Assembly (NCBI GenBank): GCA_026418295.1
Contig: JAOABP010000004.1
Coordinates: forward strand, 62,001 to 126,000
Origin: Caldifarciminota bacterium
Lineage (GTDB): Bacteria; Hydrothermota; Tepidihabitantia; Tepidihabitantales; Tepidihabitantaceae
Length of the DNA stretch: 64,000 nucleotides
Direction of reading: 5' to 3'
Shown here: one piece after another, positions 1-8,912 of the stretch
Position numbering within the stretch: the stretch's first letter is position 1
How the letters are laid out: every line of letters starts with the position of its first letter
Translations under genes and position numbers: made by a program
The notes under the pieces: model-generated
Seen by the model: the letters and a program-made list of their open reading frames with translations, nothing else
Told to the model about the DNA's origin: nothing
Database searches by the model: none

Positions 1-475
1 CGTCGTGCAGGATATACCAGTTCACCTCACCTTTCAAGCACCCGGACAGTGCAATCAGACCTTCATGATATCTGCTTAAGAGCTCTTTATCAACCCGCGG
101 TTTGTAATAAAATCCTTCCAGATAACCCAGAGAAACGAGTTTAATTAAATTGTGATATCCTGTTTCATTTTTGCACAGAAGAGTAAGGTGAAAGCTGGCT
201 TCGGGAATATCACTCCTGATTTCCCGCTCGCGACGATCCCGAGGGGCAACATACACTTCAGCACCGATTATCGGCTTTAAACCGACATTCCGTGCCGCCT
301 TGTAGAATTTAACCGCCCCAAACATATTGCCATGATCAGTTAAAGCCAGTGCCGTCATCCCCATTTCCTTTGCTCGCAGTACCAGCTCTTCAATCTTAGA
401 GGCTCCATCAAGAAGGCTGTATTCAGAATGGACGTGGAGATGAATAAAATCGGCGCCTTGTATTTTAGGGGGCAT
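1..475 (-). CDS. dnaE: DNA polymerase III alpha subunit, N-terminal part (PHP domain), truncated by window edge
   Basis: The leftward reading frame begins with ATG at 475 and runs off the left edge, so only about 158 residues are visible; it is missing from the ORF track for that reason. The N-terminus contains HLHVHSEYSLLDG, the classic first PHP motif of bacterial replicative polymerase alpha subunits, followed by ALTDHGNMFGAVKFY and a PIIGAEVYVAPRDR segment, all typical of DnaE. DnaE is the catalytic subunit of the replicative holoenzyme. A TTGACA/TATATA promoter ends 8 nt before the ATG and there is no Shine-Dalgarno sequence, so the mRNA is probably leaderless or nearly so. I cannot tell DnaE1 from DnaE3 from this fragment. 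Confidence 0.93.
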   Translation of the reverse strand, partial: MPPKIQGADFIHLHVHSEYSLLDGASKIEELVLRAKEMGMTALALTDHGNMFGAVKFYKAARNVGLKPIIGAEVYVAPRDRREREIRSDIPEASFHLTLLCKNETGYHNLIKLVSLGYLEGFYYKPRVDKELLSRYHEGLIALSGCLKGEVNWYILHD

Positions 476-483
476 ATTATATT

Positions 484-512
484 TATATATCCAACTTCTC
501 TCCAAGTGTCAA
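484..512 (-). promoter_or_regulatory. Promoter of dnaE, near-leaderless
   Basis: On the minus strand TTGACA (512-507), a 17-nt spacer and TATATA (489-484). The predicted transcription start is about 2 nt before the dnaE ATG at 475. Confidence 0.6.
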
Positions 513-670
513 ACATAACACCCGCACACTGTCCTGAAGACTTATGTAAACAGCGAAAGCTCCCCCTCTGACTTGCTGACCAGCAATCAGCACCTGATCA
601 GCTATTAATTGTCTACCGGAGGATATATTTGATTTGCCAGATTACCAAGCCTGGTTACGATAAAAATAAC

Positions 671-698
671 TTGACAGAAAGTAAAATTGCGTTATAGT
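671..698 (+). promoter_or_regulatory. Promoter of the small GIY-YIG-like gene
   Basis: TTGACA (671-676), a 16-nt spacer and TATAGT (693-698), giving a leader of about 75 nt before the ATG at 782. That ATG is preceded by a strong ribosome binding site (GAGAGGAGGAAC). Apart from this and the dnaE promoter, I see nothing recognisable in the 306-nt gap 476-781. Confidence 0.6.
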
Positions 699-781
699 TA
701 TCATAGATTGCTGGGTTACAACGATTATCAAAGAGATTTCTGTATGGGGAGCAGAAAAATAATATAGAGAGAGGAGGAACT

Positions 782-1099
782 ATGCGTGGTCCTTACCTTC
801 TCCGTCCCCTGCAGGTAGATATCTCTGTACCGGATAAAATCGGGGGCGTATATTGTCTGTCCAAAAATTCCAAAAAAATTGAAATAGTTGCCCGGGCAGA
901 ACGTAACTTGCGTGACGCAATCAAGGCACACTGGAAAGAATACGAATTTTTCTGGTATGAACCGGCACTGACGCCCCGAGAGGCTTACTTAAATCAGTGC
1001 TACACCTATCACCGGTTTTGTGAAAATGGCAACGGCGGCCACGAACACCCGAAACCTCCGGAGAAAGTTGAAATCAAGTGCCCGGTTTGCGGTGTGTAA
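782..1099 (+). CDS. Small GIY-YIG-like domain protein with C-terminal CPVC motif
   Basis: A 105-residue protein with a near-perfect ribosome binding site and its own promoter. The layout GGVYCLS, then VARAERNLRDAIKAH, then a WYEPALTPREAYLNQCYTYH segment resembles the GIY-YIG fold: GVY in strand one, a G/A-R-x-x-x-L-R helix start, and a later helix with conserved polar residues. The usual second YIG and some catalytic residues are altered. It ends HPKPPEKVEIKCPVCGV, a short tail with one CxxC pair. I infer a degenerate GIY-YIG domain; nuclease activity is uncertain. It converges with the peptidase-like gene on the other strand, 15 nt away. Confidence 0.55.
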   Translation: MRGPYLLRPLQVDISVPDKIGGVYCLSKNSKKIEIVARAERNLRDAIKAHWKEYEFFWYEPALTPREAYLNQCYTYHRFCENGNGGHEHPKPPEKVEIKCPVCGV

Positions 1100-1114
1100 T
1101 TGGGGATTATAAAT

Positions 1115-3856
1115 TTAATCAAGAATCTTGTTCTGAAGGAATACGTTATCTATAATTGGACTGGTGACACCGAAATAAACTTGTAATTTTGCGAAATTTA
1201 CTCTACTGGTACTTACCCCTAAATTCAACCTCAATGGTAAATAATGGGCTAAAACCAGATCGGTTCCGATCTCCAACCCCGCTCCGATATCCCAGTTAAC
1301 AGTATGAGAGGAAAATTTGTTGCTGACAACGCCACCTTCACTGAAAACCGCCGCATTCAGATTGCTCAAAAATAATGGTGCCAAGCCCAATCCCCTCTCT
1401 ACCCACAAGATCGGAAACCGGCCTTCAAGGCCACAAATAATTGCGCCTGCACCAGTCATCTGTGAACATCCGCGTAATCTTAACAAACCGGCTTTATTTC
1501 CGATTTCAAACGCTGAACCCCACGATGTATCACCGGCTGCTACCGCACCAGCAAAATGCATCTTCAGACTCCAGTTTCCAGACCTACTTCCCAGATATTC
1601 ATTCCAGACCAGCACAAATCTTACCAGATTACCGGATGAAAGCAATAAACTTGAACGAAAATCAGCCAAGATTCCTATATTTCTTCCCCTTGCCGGCGCC
1701 ACATTATAACGGAATATCTGAGCATTGCTGAAATTATAAAATCCGTCAAAAATCATGCTCATCTCGTGCTCGCGCTTAAACCTTAAACCCATGCCGAAAT
1801 TTTGCTGGCATTGTTGCCTGACCAGCGGCAAACTGACACCCAATCTTGCTTGTTGCAAACTTGACATTAATTTGCTACTTAATTCGAAAATCGGGCGGTA
1901 CCGATGGAGTTCATACACAAAACCCAGCAGCGGTGATCTTTGATGAATTTGGTAACCGGCAAAGCAGTAATAACGGTGAAACTGCAGTACATCCCAGCCG
2001 AATGTACCGGCTCCTATTGACCATCCATCACTGTATTGAAGCATCGGCAACCAGAATTTGGGCAACACTGAAGGTAAAGGAGAATAATAAAAAAGCTCAT
2101 ACGTATCCGTTTTAAAGCTGTAATTTGCATCAGGATAAGTGTCCGCATAGCTAACTGCTCTCTGCCACTGCTGTGGACTTATATCGGCGACACCAAGTTC
2201 CTCCCCCTTCTCGGTCAGAAGAGTAAATGCAACTTTACGGTTATCAGGTGAAATGGACGATTCAAAAACACCAGTCAGTACATTGGTGCACCGATAAAGC
2301 TCATTGGTCTCAACCGCATATGCATAAAGATTATAAGTTCCACTGCGATCTGATATGAAATATAAGTACTTACCTGTACGTGACCACCAGGGATTAATAT
2401 CATTTGCCCGGTCGCGAGTTATCGGTAGCATCCAGCCGGTTTTCAAATCCAAGATTTCAATATCCGAGTACCCACCAGTGCGCCACACATTCACAGCCAC
2501 CAGTCCGCCTCCGGGAGAAAAGCGCGGTGTCCGGAAATACTCCTGGTTATCAAGTTCTGCAACCACCGTCTGCTCGCCTGTTCGGTAATTGATAACCTTG
2601 AGCCGGCTCACGCCATCACAATTACTCACATAGACAAGATGAGTTGAATCCGGTGCAAAATCAGGATCAAATGCACGTTCCCCCTTTGTCAATCGAACCA
2701 CAGCTGGACGCCTTAACGCGTAAACAAAAATATCACCCTGAAGGTACCCGCTCCCTTCCTCAATTAGCTCTGAAAAGGCAAGATGTTCCCCGTCCGGTGA
2801 AACACTCAAATTGCCCAAAATCCGCCCCTCCCTGACAGTCCTTACTGTCATTGTTCCGAGCTCGAGTTCCCTGATCGCCGTCGTATTAACTGTGTTTGCA
2901 GAGAGGAAATAAATACTTTTCCCGGAATGCGACCAGACTGGAGAAGAGACATGAGTTTCTCCACAATTAATTCGTGTTATGGATGTCAAACTTTCTCGGT
3001 AAATCTCTGTTTTCAACGACTCAGCCTGTTGAATCAACCATTGTCTCCAATTACTCCAGAGTGAACTGGTAAATTTCCCGAAAACCTTTTTCATTGATCT
3101 ATCTTCAAGAAATGGCAGACAAAATGAATTTTTATAATTGAACTTCTCCCAGATGGAATCTCCATGTATTCTGGCTAAAAAGGACACAAAGCTGCTGCCG
3201 TAAAGATATGGTGCCAGTGCTGAGGGATACTGCTGAAGCTGATAATTGCTGCACTGGTCGAGATGAAGCAGACGCTTCTTCCATACAGCTTCGTTCAATA
3301 TCGAGCGCCATTCAACGCTCCGTAATCTTCCTATGGTGCTGAATCGGGTTTCGTTGTAAACTGCGTAGCCCTCAAGAAGCCAGGCCGGAAGTAGAGCATT
3401 GGGCAAGATAATTCTGCCGAAAATGCGACGCAGGATGCGAAGCGATCCATGACATTGATCCATCTGACATAGATGAGAAAATTCGTGGAGAATAAGAGTC
3501 CTCAACCAGTCGTCATCGTTATTTCTTGCATCACGCGGAAAAAATGGCAGTATGACAATTGTGTTTGCAGGAAAAGGCGTAGCATAACCATTATAACAAT
3601 CATAATAATCCGCGATGACAATTTGTACCCGCCCTTCAGGAATTCTAACACCATTATCCTTAAGTGTCTGTCTGACGTTTTCGGCTACTGAGGCCACTTT
3701 TCGCACCATTTCCATCCGTTCGTAGCCGGGAATACCATGGGCAGGGAAATGGATTGCAAAATGCTCTGATTCTAACGTAAACCAGTTAAACCCCGGATCA
3801 AACTGAACATTGCTCAGGCTGCAGAATAAAGTGAAGATCCAGCAAAAAAAATTCAT
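1115..3856 (-). CDS. Secreted MA-type metallopeptidase fused to PD40 propeller and surface-antigen-like barrel
   Basis: 913 residues with an N-terminal signal peptide. Residues about 25-280 form a peptidase_MA-like domain with HEFSH at 124-128 (HExxH zinc motif) and a downstream LLEGYAVYNE, which supplies a plausible third Glu ligand. Residues about 290-580 carry TolB/PD40-type blades (SPVWSHSGKSIYFLS, SPDGEHLAFS, PWWSRTGKYLYFISDRSG). The C-terminal third resembles an Omp85/surface-antigen barrel, with RLRGCSQMTGAGAI and a late AVFSEGGVV segment. It probably sits in the outer membrane with the peptidase and propeller in the periplasm or outside. The ATG overlaps the truD stop by 4 nt (ATGA). 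Substrate unknown. Confidence 0.75.
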   Translation of the reverse strand: MNFFCWIFTLFCSLSNVQFDPGFNWFTLESEHFAIHFPAHGIPGYERMEMVRKVASVAENVRQTLKDNGVRIPEGRVQIVIADYYDCYNGYATPFPANTIVILPFFPRDARNNDDDWLRTLILHEFSHLCQMDQCHGSLRILRRIFGRIILPNALLPAWLLEGYAVYNETRFSTIGRLRSVEWRSILNEAVWKKRLLHLDQCSNYQLQQYPSALAPYLYGSSFVSFLARIHGDSIWEKFNYKNSFCLPFLEDRSMKKVFGKFTSSLWSNWRQWLIQQAESLKTEIYRESLTSITRINCGETHVSSPVWSHSGKSIYFLSANTVNTTAIRELELGTMTVRTVREGRILGNLSVSPDGEHLAFSELIEEGSGYLQGDIFVYALRRPAVVRLTKGERAFDPDFAPDSTHLVYVSNCDGVSRLKVINYRTGEQTVVAELDNQEYFRTPRFSPGGGLVAVNVWRTGGYSDIEILDLKTGWMLPITRDRANDINPWWSRTGKYLYFISDRSGTYNLYAYAVETNELYRCTNVLTGVFESSISPDNRKVAFTLLTEKGEELGVADISPQQWQRAVSYADTYPDANYSFKTDTYELFYYSPLPSVLPKFWLPMLQYSDGWSIGAGTFGWDVLQFHRYYCFAGYQIHQRSPLLGFVYELHRYRPIFELSSKLMSSLQQARLGVSLPLVRQQCQQNFGMGLRFKREHEMSMIFDGFYNFSNAQIFRYNVAPARGRNIGILADFRSSLLLSSGNLVRFVLVWNEYLGSRSGNWSLKMHFAGAVAAGDTSWGSAFEIGNKAGLLRLRGCSQMTGAGAIICGLEGRFPILWVERGLGLAPLFLSNLNAAVFSEGGVVSNKFSSHTVNWDIGAGLEIGTDLVLAHYLPLRLNLGVSTSRVNFAKLQVYFGVTSPIIDNVFLQNKILD

Positions 3857-5007
3857 CGGGCAACCAATCTCTTCAGCAGAACAGTAGCAAAACAGCCCGG
3901 CGGCAAATCAAAGGCGAGTCGAATTTTATATTTATCAGGGTATAACTCATCAGTCTGTGGCTGATCTATTTTGAGTTTATCGGGCTTGAATACTGCCGGG
4001 CGCTTCCAGGATTTAAAATACAATCCCTTGATGCGGAATTTCAATTTCAGCATTTTGAGTTCCAAGCCCTCCTTTTCCAGCACCGAGTTAACAATACGCT
4101 CCACCCTTTCACTCTCATATTCTGCATGGGGACCGGGTGTGGGTATTGAAAGCTGTCCGAGGTATTTTGCATCCTGTGTGCTCAAGTTCCCGAAAAACGC
4201 CATTACCCCCAGGTTATATCGAACCCGGAAACGGACTACACCCATTTCCTCCAGCAGTAATCGTAGAACCTCATTCCACAACCAGGACTGGTAGGCATTG
4301 ATAAAAAGTTCAAGGAGTGTTTTGGGTAACAATTTTATCGCACCTTCAAAGTCTCGCGGTCGCTGCAAAAGGTGCTTCACTGCTTTCTTCCCTTCAAAAG
4401 GGACGATTTCAAGGCATTTCTGCCAGTTGCCCCAGTTTAGCGCCAGCTCCTGTTTGACTTTTCGCGTCCGGGAGTCATCACTGGCAGATGGCGTGGCAAG
4501 AAAAAGTTTCAACGCCCCGTTGTAATGGCCATCGATTAATTTCCGGGCAATAAACCCGGCATGATGCCGGGCCGACCCGAACCGCTGTTCATCATAATAG
4601 TTAGCCACTCCGTAACATTCAACCGCAGGCAATGATTGCTCAATTGTTTTAACCTCATCTGCATTCAGACAGCGAACCGTAATCTGAAATCGATTTGCCA
4701 TCAATCGCTCCGGAGTTACTGGCTCATCCGCCATACCTATGCGGATCAATCGGTAATTTGATGATGTAATCTGTTCGGGTCCATTGCCGGGCAGAGATAG
4801 ATACTGAATTGAAAACGAGTAACGGTCCTTGAGCCCGGCACGAGATAAACCATTTAATTGATAACGAACCTGGATATCGCGGATGACATCGAGCGTGTTC
4901 CAGAACCTTTTTTCCAGCCGGTAGATAGAATATCTACCTCGGTTCTTGATTTTCATACGGACAATTTCCTCCACGCAAAAATCATCCGGATGACATTTTA
5001 TTTTCAT
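3853..5007 (-). CDS. truD: tRNA pseudouridine synthase D
   Basis: TruD converts U13 of tRNAs to pseudouridine. The signature [12 protein letters not shown] matches the TruD motif KDRxxxTxQ, with the catalytic Asp in KDR. An N-terminal HPDDFCVEE, a [18 protein letters not shown] segment and a later [13 protein letters not shown] are also family-typical. The ORF track starts 24 codons earlier, but those codons lie inside the upstream GDT1 gene. The ATG at 5007 overlaps the GDT1 stop as ATGA and begins [10 protein letters not shown], so I use it; the protein is then about 384 residues. It is in turn coupled by ATGA to the downstream peptidase gene. Confidence 0.93.
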   Translation of the reverse strand: MKIKCHPDDFCVEEIVRMKIKNRGRYSIYRLEKRFWNTLDVIRDIQVRYQLNGLSRAGLKDRYSFSIQYLSLPGNGPEQITSSNYRLIRIGMADEPVTPERLMANRFQITVRCLNADEVKTIEQSLPAVECYGVANYYDEQRFGSARHHAGFIARKLIDGHYNGALKLFLATPSASDDSRTRKVKQELALNWGNWQKCLEIVPFEGKKAVKHLLQRPRDFEGAIKLLPKTLLELFINAYQSWLWNEVLRLLLEEMGVVRFRVRYNLGVMAFFGNLSTQDAKYLGQLSIPTPGPHAEYESERVERIVNSVLEKEGLELKMLKLKFRIKGLYFKSWKRPAVFKPDKLKIDQPQTDELYPDKYKIRLAFDLPPGCFATVLLKRLVAR

Positions 5008-5282
5008 GCCCTGACACTGCGTAGAACCATAATCATTCCAATGATTACAAAAATTGCGCCGGCGACCAGATTGACCCATTTTGTCGGTACAACTTTAGTC
5101 AAATTTGCCCCAAGAATTGCTGCCAGAAATGAAGATACGGTCAGCGCCAGTACACTTCCGAGGAAAACCGGCCAGAAGCTTCGGAATCCGCTTGCAAAAG
5201 AGAATGTCGCCAGCTGAGTCTTATCTCCCAGTTCTGCAAGAAAAATTGTTATGAACGTTACACTAAAACATTTCCAGTCCAC
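5004..5282 (-). CDS. GDT1/UPF0016 family cation transporter, single-repeat form
   Basis: About 92 residues and three predicted membrane helices. It contains ELGDKT, the E-x-G-D-K/R-T/S signature of the GDT1/TMEM165/MneA family, which moves Mn2+ or Ca2+. Full-size members carry two such repeats, so this one-repeat protein presumably dimerises. The ORF track begins at 5339 inside fabD. I choose GTG at 5282 because it lies one base after the fabD stop and is preceded by a good ribosome binding site (GGGAGG, 5 nt spacing). It sits between fabD and truD in one leftward transcription unit. Confidence 0.85.
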   Translation of the reverse strand: MDWKCFSVTFITIFLAELGDKTQLATFSFASGFRSFWPVFLGSVLALTVSSFLAAILGANLTKVVPTKWVNLVAGAIFVIIGMIMVLRSVRA

Positions 5283-5283
5283 T

Positions 5284-6207
5284 TTATCCTCCCTTTGCGA
5301 CCGCCGAAACTTCTTCTGCTTTTCCAATTGGCTGGACATTCAAATCGGACGCTATCCTTTTTACCAGCCCGCTGAGAATCTTTCCTGGTCCGACCTCCCA
5401 GAAAAACTGGCACCCCAACTCCCGGGCACTGTAGATGGTATCAATCCAGCGAACTGGAGAAACCAGCTGGCGGGCAAGGTTACGCCGGATTTCATCTGCC
5501 GAGTACGCGGGTCTGCCAGTAACATTCATAATCACCGGAAACTTGGGATCTGCCAGCTCAAATTGCCCGAGATAGGCAGCAAACTCGCTTGCTGATTCCT
5601 CAAGCAATGGTGAATGAAATGCTCCGGATACCGGCAGCGGCACCACTTTTAACGCACCTTTTTCCCTTGCTGCGCTCATTGCCAATTGTACTGCTTCCGG
5701 TTCGCCGGAAATGACGGTCTGTTTCGGCTCATTGTAATTTGCGGGCACGACCACCCCTGTCACCTCCCTACATATCTGTTCAACTACACTGCTTTCAATA
5801 CCGATGATTGCCGCCATCATACCCGGCCTTTTTTCACCTTCTCTAAACATCAATTCAGCCCGCCTCTTAACCAGCTTCAAAACTGCTTCAAATTCAAGGC
5901 AACCGGCAGCATAAAGAGCCGAATACTCCCCCAGAGAATGCCCGGCAGCGAGAATCGGTGTAATGGCATCCTTCAAAACTGCCAGAACTGCCATTGAATG
6001 CACAAGAATGGCAGGTTGAGTATACCGTGTCTGACGGAGCTCTTCCTCCGGTCCTTCAAATGATATCCTCCTGATAGGAATCTCAAGTACCTCTTCAGCC
6101 CGTTCGTATACCACCCGCGCCGCCGCAAAATTATTATAAAGATCCTTGCCCATGCCGACATACTGCGACCCCTGACCGGGGAATAAAAACCCCACATGAT
6201 TATTCAT
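5284..6207 (-). CDS. fabD: Malonyl-CoA:ACP transacylase
   Basis: FabD loads malonyl groups onto acyl carrier protein for fatty acid synthesis. Seen motifs are [14 protein letters not shown] at the N-terminus, [14 protein letters not shown] with the nucleophilic Ser, and [12 protein letters not shown] with the catalytic His. Length is about 307 residues, normal for the family. Two ATG codons lie in tandem (6210 and 6207); AAAGGAGGCA gives better spacing to the second, so I start there. A promoter lies about 30 nt upstream. No other fab gene is adjacent, which is slightly unusual; it leads a unit with GDT1, truD and the surface peptidase gene. Confidence 0.95.
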   Translation of the reverse strand: MNNHVGFLFPGQGSQYVGMGKDLYNNFAAARVVYERAEEVLEIPIRRISFEGPEEELRQTRYTQPAILVHSMAVLAVLKDAITPILAAGHSLGEYSALYAAGCLEFEAVLKLVKRRAELMFREGEKRPGMMAAIIGIESSVVEQICREVTGVVVPANYNEPKQTVISGEPEAVQLAMSAAREKGALKVVPLPVSGAFHSPLLEESASEFAAYLGQFELADPKFPVIMNVTGRPAYSADEIRRNLARQLVSPVRWIDTIYSARELGCQFFWEVGPGKILSGLVKRIASDLNVQPIGKAEEVSAVAKGG

Positions 6208-6236
6208 CATTGCCTCCTTTTGAACATTACTCTGGG

Positions 6237-6264
6237 ATAATAAAAGTTATTTTCTCTCAGTCAA
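6237..6264 (-). promoter_or_regulatory. Promoter of the fabD-GDT1-truD unit
   Basis: TTGACT (6264-6259), a 16-nt spacer and TATTAT (6242-6237) on the minus strand, with a leader of about 23 nt that includes the AAAGGAGG ribosome binding site. Confidence 0.6.
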
Positions 6265-6295
6265 GCTGACCTCAACGATTTTATCGTCAACAGTG

Positions 6296-7171
6296 TCAGA
6301 TAATATGAATTTCTATCCGGGAATGTTTTGGTTGAGTGCCGGGAATAAACCGGGGCACAACCTTTAACCCATCGGAAGGGAAAACTACTCTTCGCCGAAT
6401 TTCGGTTTCTAATACCCGGCAGCGATCGGCGGAAAGCTGTTCCTTCTCACTGTAAACATAAACTACAGTTTCCTTTCTAAACCGTTCCTTAATCAGATTG
6501 GCAACTTCATCCAGGCGGGCGTTCGCATCGGAAGTAAATTCTGCGCCATTGGGAATGAAAAGCATATCGGCAGCAATGGAAACAATCCACTCGTTTTTCT
6601 CCTGCCACACGACCGCATTTATCTTCTGTGGCTCACAACTAATGCGCGTCTGATTACCATGCGCATCATAGGCACTGAAGGTAAAACTGTAGACATCTCC
6701 GGTTGCTATTGGCTCACCTGCATCATTCCTTCCGTCCCAAATAATTACTGCCGGAGGTATCCCCTTTCCCTGAACCCGACGTACTCTCTCCCCCAGTGAA
6801 TTGGCGATTTCCAGTTCCCATGATGCTACGCGTTTTTCAAATTTGGGCAGGAAAACCAGAATGTCACCCTGAACCAGTGTCCTTTCTACAGGCACACGGA
6901 GAAAGGACGATTTAATGAAATGCTGAGGAATGGTAAGCGAATCAATTGCCTGCAACAGCCCGTCGTCAAATATATAGCTCCCCGGCGCCAGCAGGTCATT
7001 AAGCGGCGCCCACGGATCAAGCTGTGGAGGAAAAAACAGTTTCTGATCGCTTATTTTCATTTCCGCTTCGCCGGTGATGAGTTCCTCTCCTAATGCATGT
7101 TCAGCAGGTGGTTTCTGCTGCGAACTGTCCGGACTTTGCGCAAAAAGCAACAATACAAATACCAGATTCAT
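6296..7171 (-). CDS. Periplasmic protein with FlgD-Ig-like and OmpA-like regions
   Basis: 291 residues with a short signal peptide (MNLVFVLLLFAQS). Residues about 130-190 hold an FlgD-like Ig segment (ELEIANSLGERVRRVQ, then WDGRNDAGEPIATGDVYSF). The C-terminal about 90 residues (FIPNGAEFTSDANARLDEVANLIKE) have the pattern of an OmpA-like peptidoglycan-binding domain, although the final Arg-rich motif is degenerate. It is the last gene of the TonB/ExbBD operon, 6 nt after tonB. By analogy with Pal it could anchor the complex to the cell wall; that role is inference. Confidence 0.6.
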   Translation of the reverse strand: MNLVFVLLLFAQSPDSSQQKPPAEHALGEELITGEAEMKISDQKLFFPPQLDPWAPLNDLLAPGSYIFDDGLLQAIDSLTIPQHFIKSSFLRVPVERTLVQGDILVFLPKFEKRVASWELEIANSLGERVRRVQGKGIPPAVIIWDGRNDAGEPIATGDVYSFTFSAYDAHGNQTRISCEPQKINAVVWQEKNEWIVSIAADMLFIPNGAEFTSDANARLDEVANLIKERFRKETVVYVYSEKEQLSADRCRVLETEIRRRVVFPSDGLKVVPRFIPGTQPKHSRIEIHII

Positions 7172-7177
7172 ATATTA

Positions 7178-8098
7178 TTAAGACAGCTGGAAAACAAAAG
7201 TAATGTCTCCCCACTGCTCTTCTGCCTTGACGCCTGTTCCAAGAGGTGCAAATTCCCAGCAGCGCACCGCATCTACCACTACCTGATCAAGCTCGGGATA
7301 ACCGGAACTGGAGAGTACTTGAGGGATCCCCTTAACCTGTCCATTGGGCAGAACCCAGATACGCACGGTCACCGTCCCGCTGATATGCTGATCGAGCGCC
7401 CATTTCGGATACTTGGGTTTCACTTTCTTGATAATCTCCCGTTGCGAAATCGGACCCGCGATCTGAAAACTCGTCCCGCGCGACACCGGAACCTGAACGG
7501 TGGACTGAACCTGCTCAGGTGGTGGCGGCAGGGCACTGCGTGCCCTTGCAGCCACCGGACGGTGTTCAATACTCAGCTGCGGTTGCGGCTGTTGAGGAAC
7601 CCCTGGTATCCCTCTCAGCCCCATACCGGCCCCGCTGCCACTGCCGCTACCGCGGGAAAGCGAAATGGGTGCCTGAGCCAGGATCTCTTCGGTAGTCTGA
7701 GCAGCTCCCTTTCCCCCGATTCTAATCACATCCATCTCACCATCGCGCGCGAGTTCATAACGGTCCAGCTCAATCCGTGCCTGCGATTCCGACCGCTCCA
7801 GTGTTGAACTTAAATCCAGCGGTGCCACCTCCTCAGATGCTACGCCCGTACCATAGGTGGGGACTGCGACGTCCCCGGCATCTTGTCCTCCGCCACCGGC
7901 AGGTAACGGATTCTGACTGAGCACCCTGGCGACTTCCGGCCGGTAGGTTACATCCATAAAAGTCACCTCCTGCAAATCCCACTCCGCCTCCCCGGAAGTA
8001 CGATAGCGGGAAAGCAGCAACAGCAGAGAAATATGGACTATCGTCGATATTACAAGCGCAATCTCAAAAGCACGTAAAGACCGTTCCCGATCCATCAT
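7178..8098 (-). CDS. tonB: TonB-family energy transducer
   Basis: 306 residues. A single N-terminal membrane helix (IALVISTIVHISLLLLLS) is followed by a long low-complexity Gly/Pro/Gln-rich linker. The C-terminal TonB domain shows VKPKYPKWALDQHISGTVTV, PNGQVKGIPQVLSSSGYPELD and a final VRCWEFAPL. TonB transmits proton-motive force from ExbB/ExbD to outer-membrane partners. It follows two exbD genes without a gap, starting with a tandem ATGATG immediately after the exbD stop. No TonB-dependent receptor is present in the window, so the outer-membrane partner is unknown. Confidence 0.9.
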   Translation of the reverse strand: MMDRERSLRAFEIALVISTIVHISLLLLLSRYRTSGEAEWDLQEVTFMDVTYRPEVARVLSQNPLPAGGGGQDAGDVAVPTYGTGVASEEVAPLDLSSTLERSESQARIELDRYELARDGEMDVIRIGGKGAAQTTEEILAQAPISLSRGSGSGSGAGMGLRGIPGVPQQPQPQLSIEHRPVAARARSALPPPPEQVQSTVQVPVSRGTSFQIAGPISQREIIKKVKPKYPKWALDQHISGTVTVRIWVLPNGQVKGIPQVLSSSGYPELDQVVVDAVRCWEFAPLGTGVKAEEQWGDITFVFQLS

Positions 8099-8497
8099 TT
8101 ATCCACCCTGATTGATCTTTTTTGTTGCACAGGCAATCCGCAAAGCGCCTGCCTGCCGGGCGCAGGCAAGTATATCCAGCACCGATGAATGGAGACACTG
8201 CTTATCTGCCCGGATAACGACCAGAATATAGGGGTCACGGGCAATTTCACTGGCGATACCATCCTTGAGTTCCTCAAGGTCGGCAACCGGTTGATCATTG
8301 AGAAACAACTGCCCCTGAGCAGTCAGGGTTATCGTCACATCATTTTCAGTCTTGCGTTCCGCAGTGTGAGTCTGAGGAACATCCACCGGCGTCGAATTAT
8401 GAGTCAACACCATTGGTGCAACTACCATCATTACCAGCACCAGGATCAGACCGACACATGCCATTGGAAGAATGTCAATATTAGGTGCTTCCTTCAT
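8099..8497 (-). CDS. exbD: ExbD/TolR family protein (second copy)
   Basis: 132 residues with one N-terminal membrane helix (MACVGLILVLVMMVVAPMVL) and a periplasmic ExbD/TolR domain (VTITLTAQGQLFLNDQPV, LVVIRADKQCLHSSVLDIL). The usual transmembrane Asp of ExbD is not obvious: the helix is preceded by NIDILPM, where the Asp lies at the membrane edge. It overlaps the preceding exbD by ATGA, which suggests translational coupling. Two different ExbD proteins in one operon suggest a mixed stator, as in several Tol/Gld-like systems. Confidence 0.88.
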   Translation of the reverse strand: MKEAPNIDILPMACVGLILVLVMMVVAPMVLTHNSTPVDVPQTHTAERKTENDVTITLTAQGQLFLNDQPVADLEELKDGIASEIARDPYILVVIRADKQCLHSSVLDILACARQAGALRIACATKKINQGG

Positions 8498-8910
8498 CTT
8501 ACCCTCCTCGTCCGCAGCAATGCAAGATCAGCAGCCCCGGCCTGCTTGGCTAAATCCAAGATCCGCATCACCTGTTCATACCTCACTCCCTCTTCTGCTG
8601 CCACAACCACCCGGCGTTCCACACTCCGTTGCAGCAATTTGGGCAAAAGTTCACTCAGGTTGTCAAAACTCACCTGGGCTTCGTTCAACAGAATCTTGCC
8701 TTCTTTTGTAATGTAGATATTTGCCTTGATATCCGACCCCGGCTCATTGGCACCAGCCCTGGCTGCGCTTGGAGCAGAAACAAAAATTCCCGACTCAAAA
8801 AACAGTGGCATTGAAACCATGAAGGCAATTACCAGGGACAGTGCAACATCAACCAGCGAATTCAGAATCAATCCGCTGGGGCGGGGACGCTCAAGGCTTC
8901 TCCGGCGCAT
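8494..8910 (-). CDS. exbD: ExbD/TolR family protein (first copy)
   Basis: About 138 residues. The motif LNSLVDVALSLVIAFMVSMPLFF places the conserved Asp just inside the single membrane helix, as expected for the proton pathway of ExbD/TolR. The periplasmic part (NIYITKEGKILLNEAQVSF, VVVAAEEGVRYEQVMRILD) is family-typical. The ORF track starts at a TTG at 8925 inside exbB. ATG at 8910 with GGAAG eight bases upstream, 2 nt after the exbB stop, is equally or more likely. It works with ExbB and TonB at the inner membrane. Confidence 0.88.
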   Translation of the reverse strand: MRRRSLERPRPSGLILNSLVDVALSLVIAFMVSMPLFFESGIFVSAPSAARAGANEPGSDIKANIYITKEGKILLNEAQVSFDNLSELLPKLLQRSVERRVVVAAEEGVRYEQVMRILDLAKQAGAADLALLRTRRVR

Positions 8911-8912
8911 AC

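Noticed and set aside
728-931. 67-aa minus-strand ORF antisense to the GIY-YIG-like gene
   Set aside because: It lies in the shadow of a gene with promoter and ribosome binding site and resembles no protein family.
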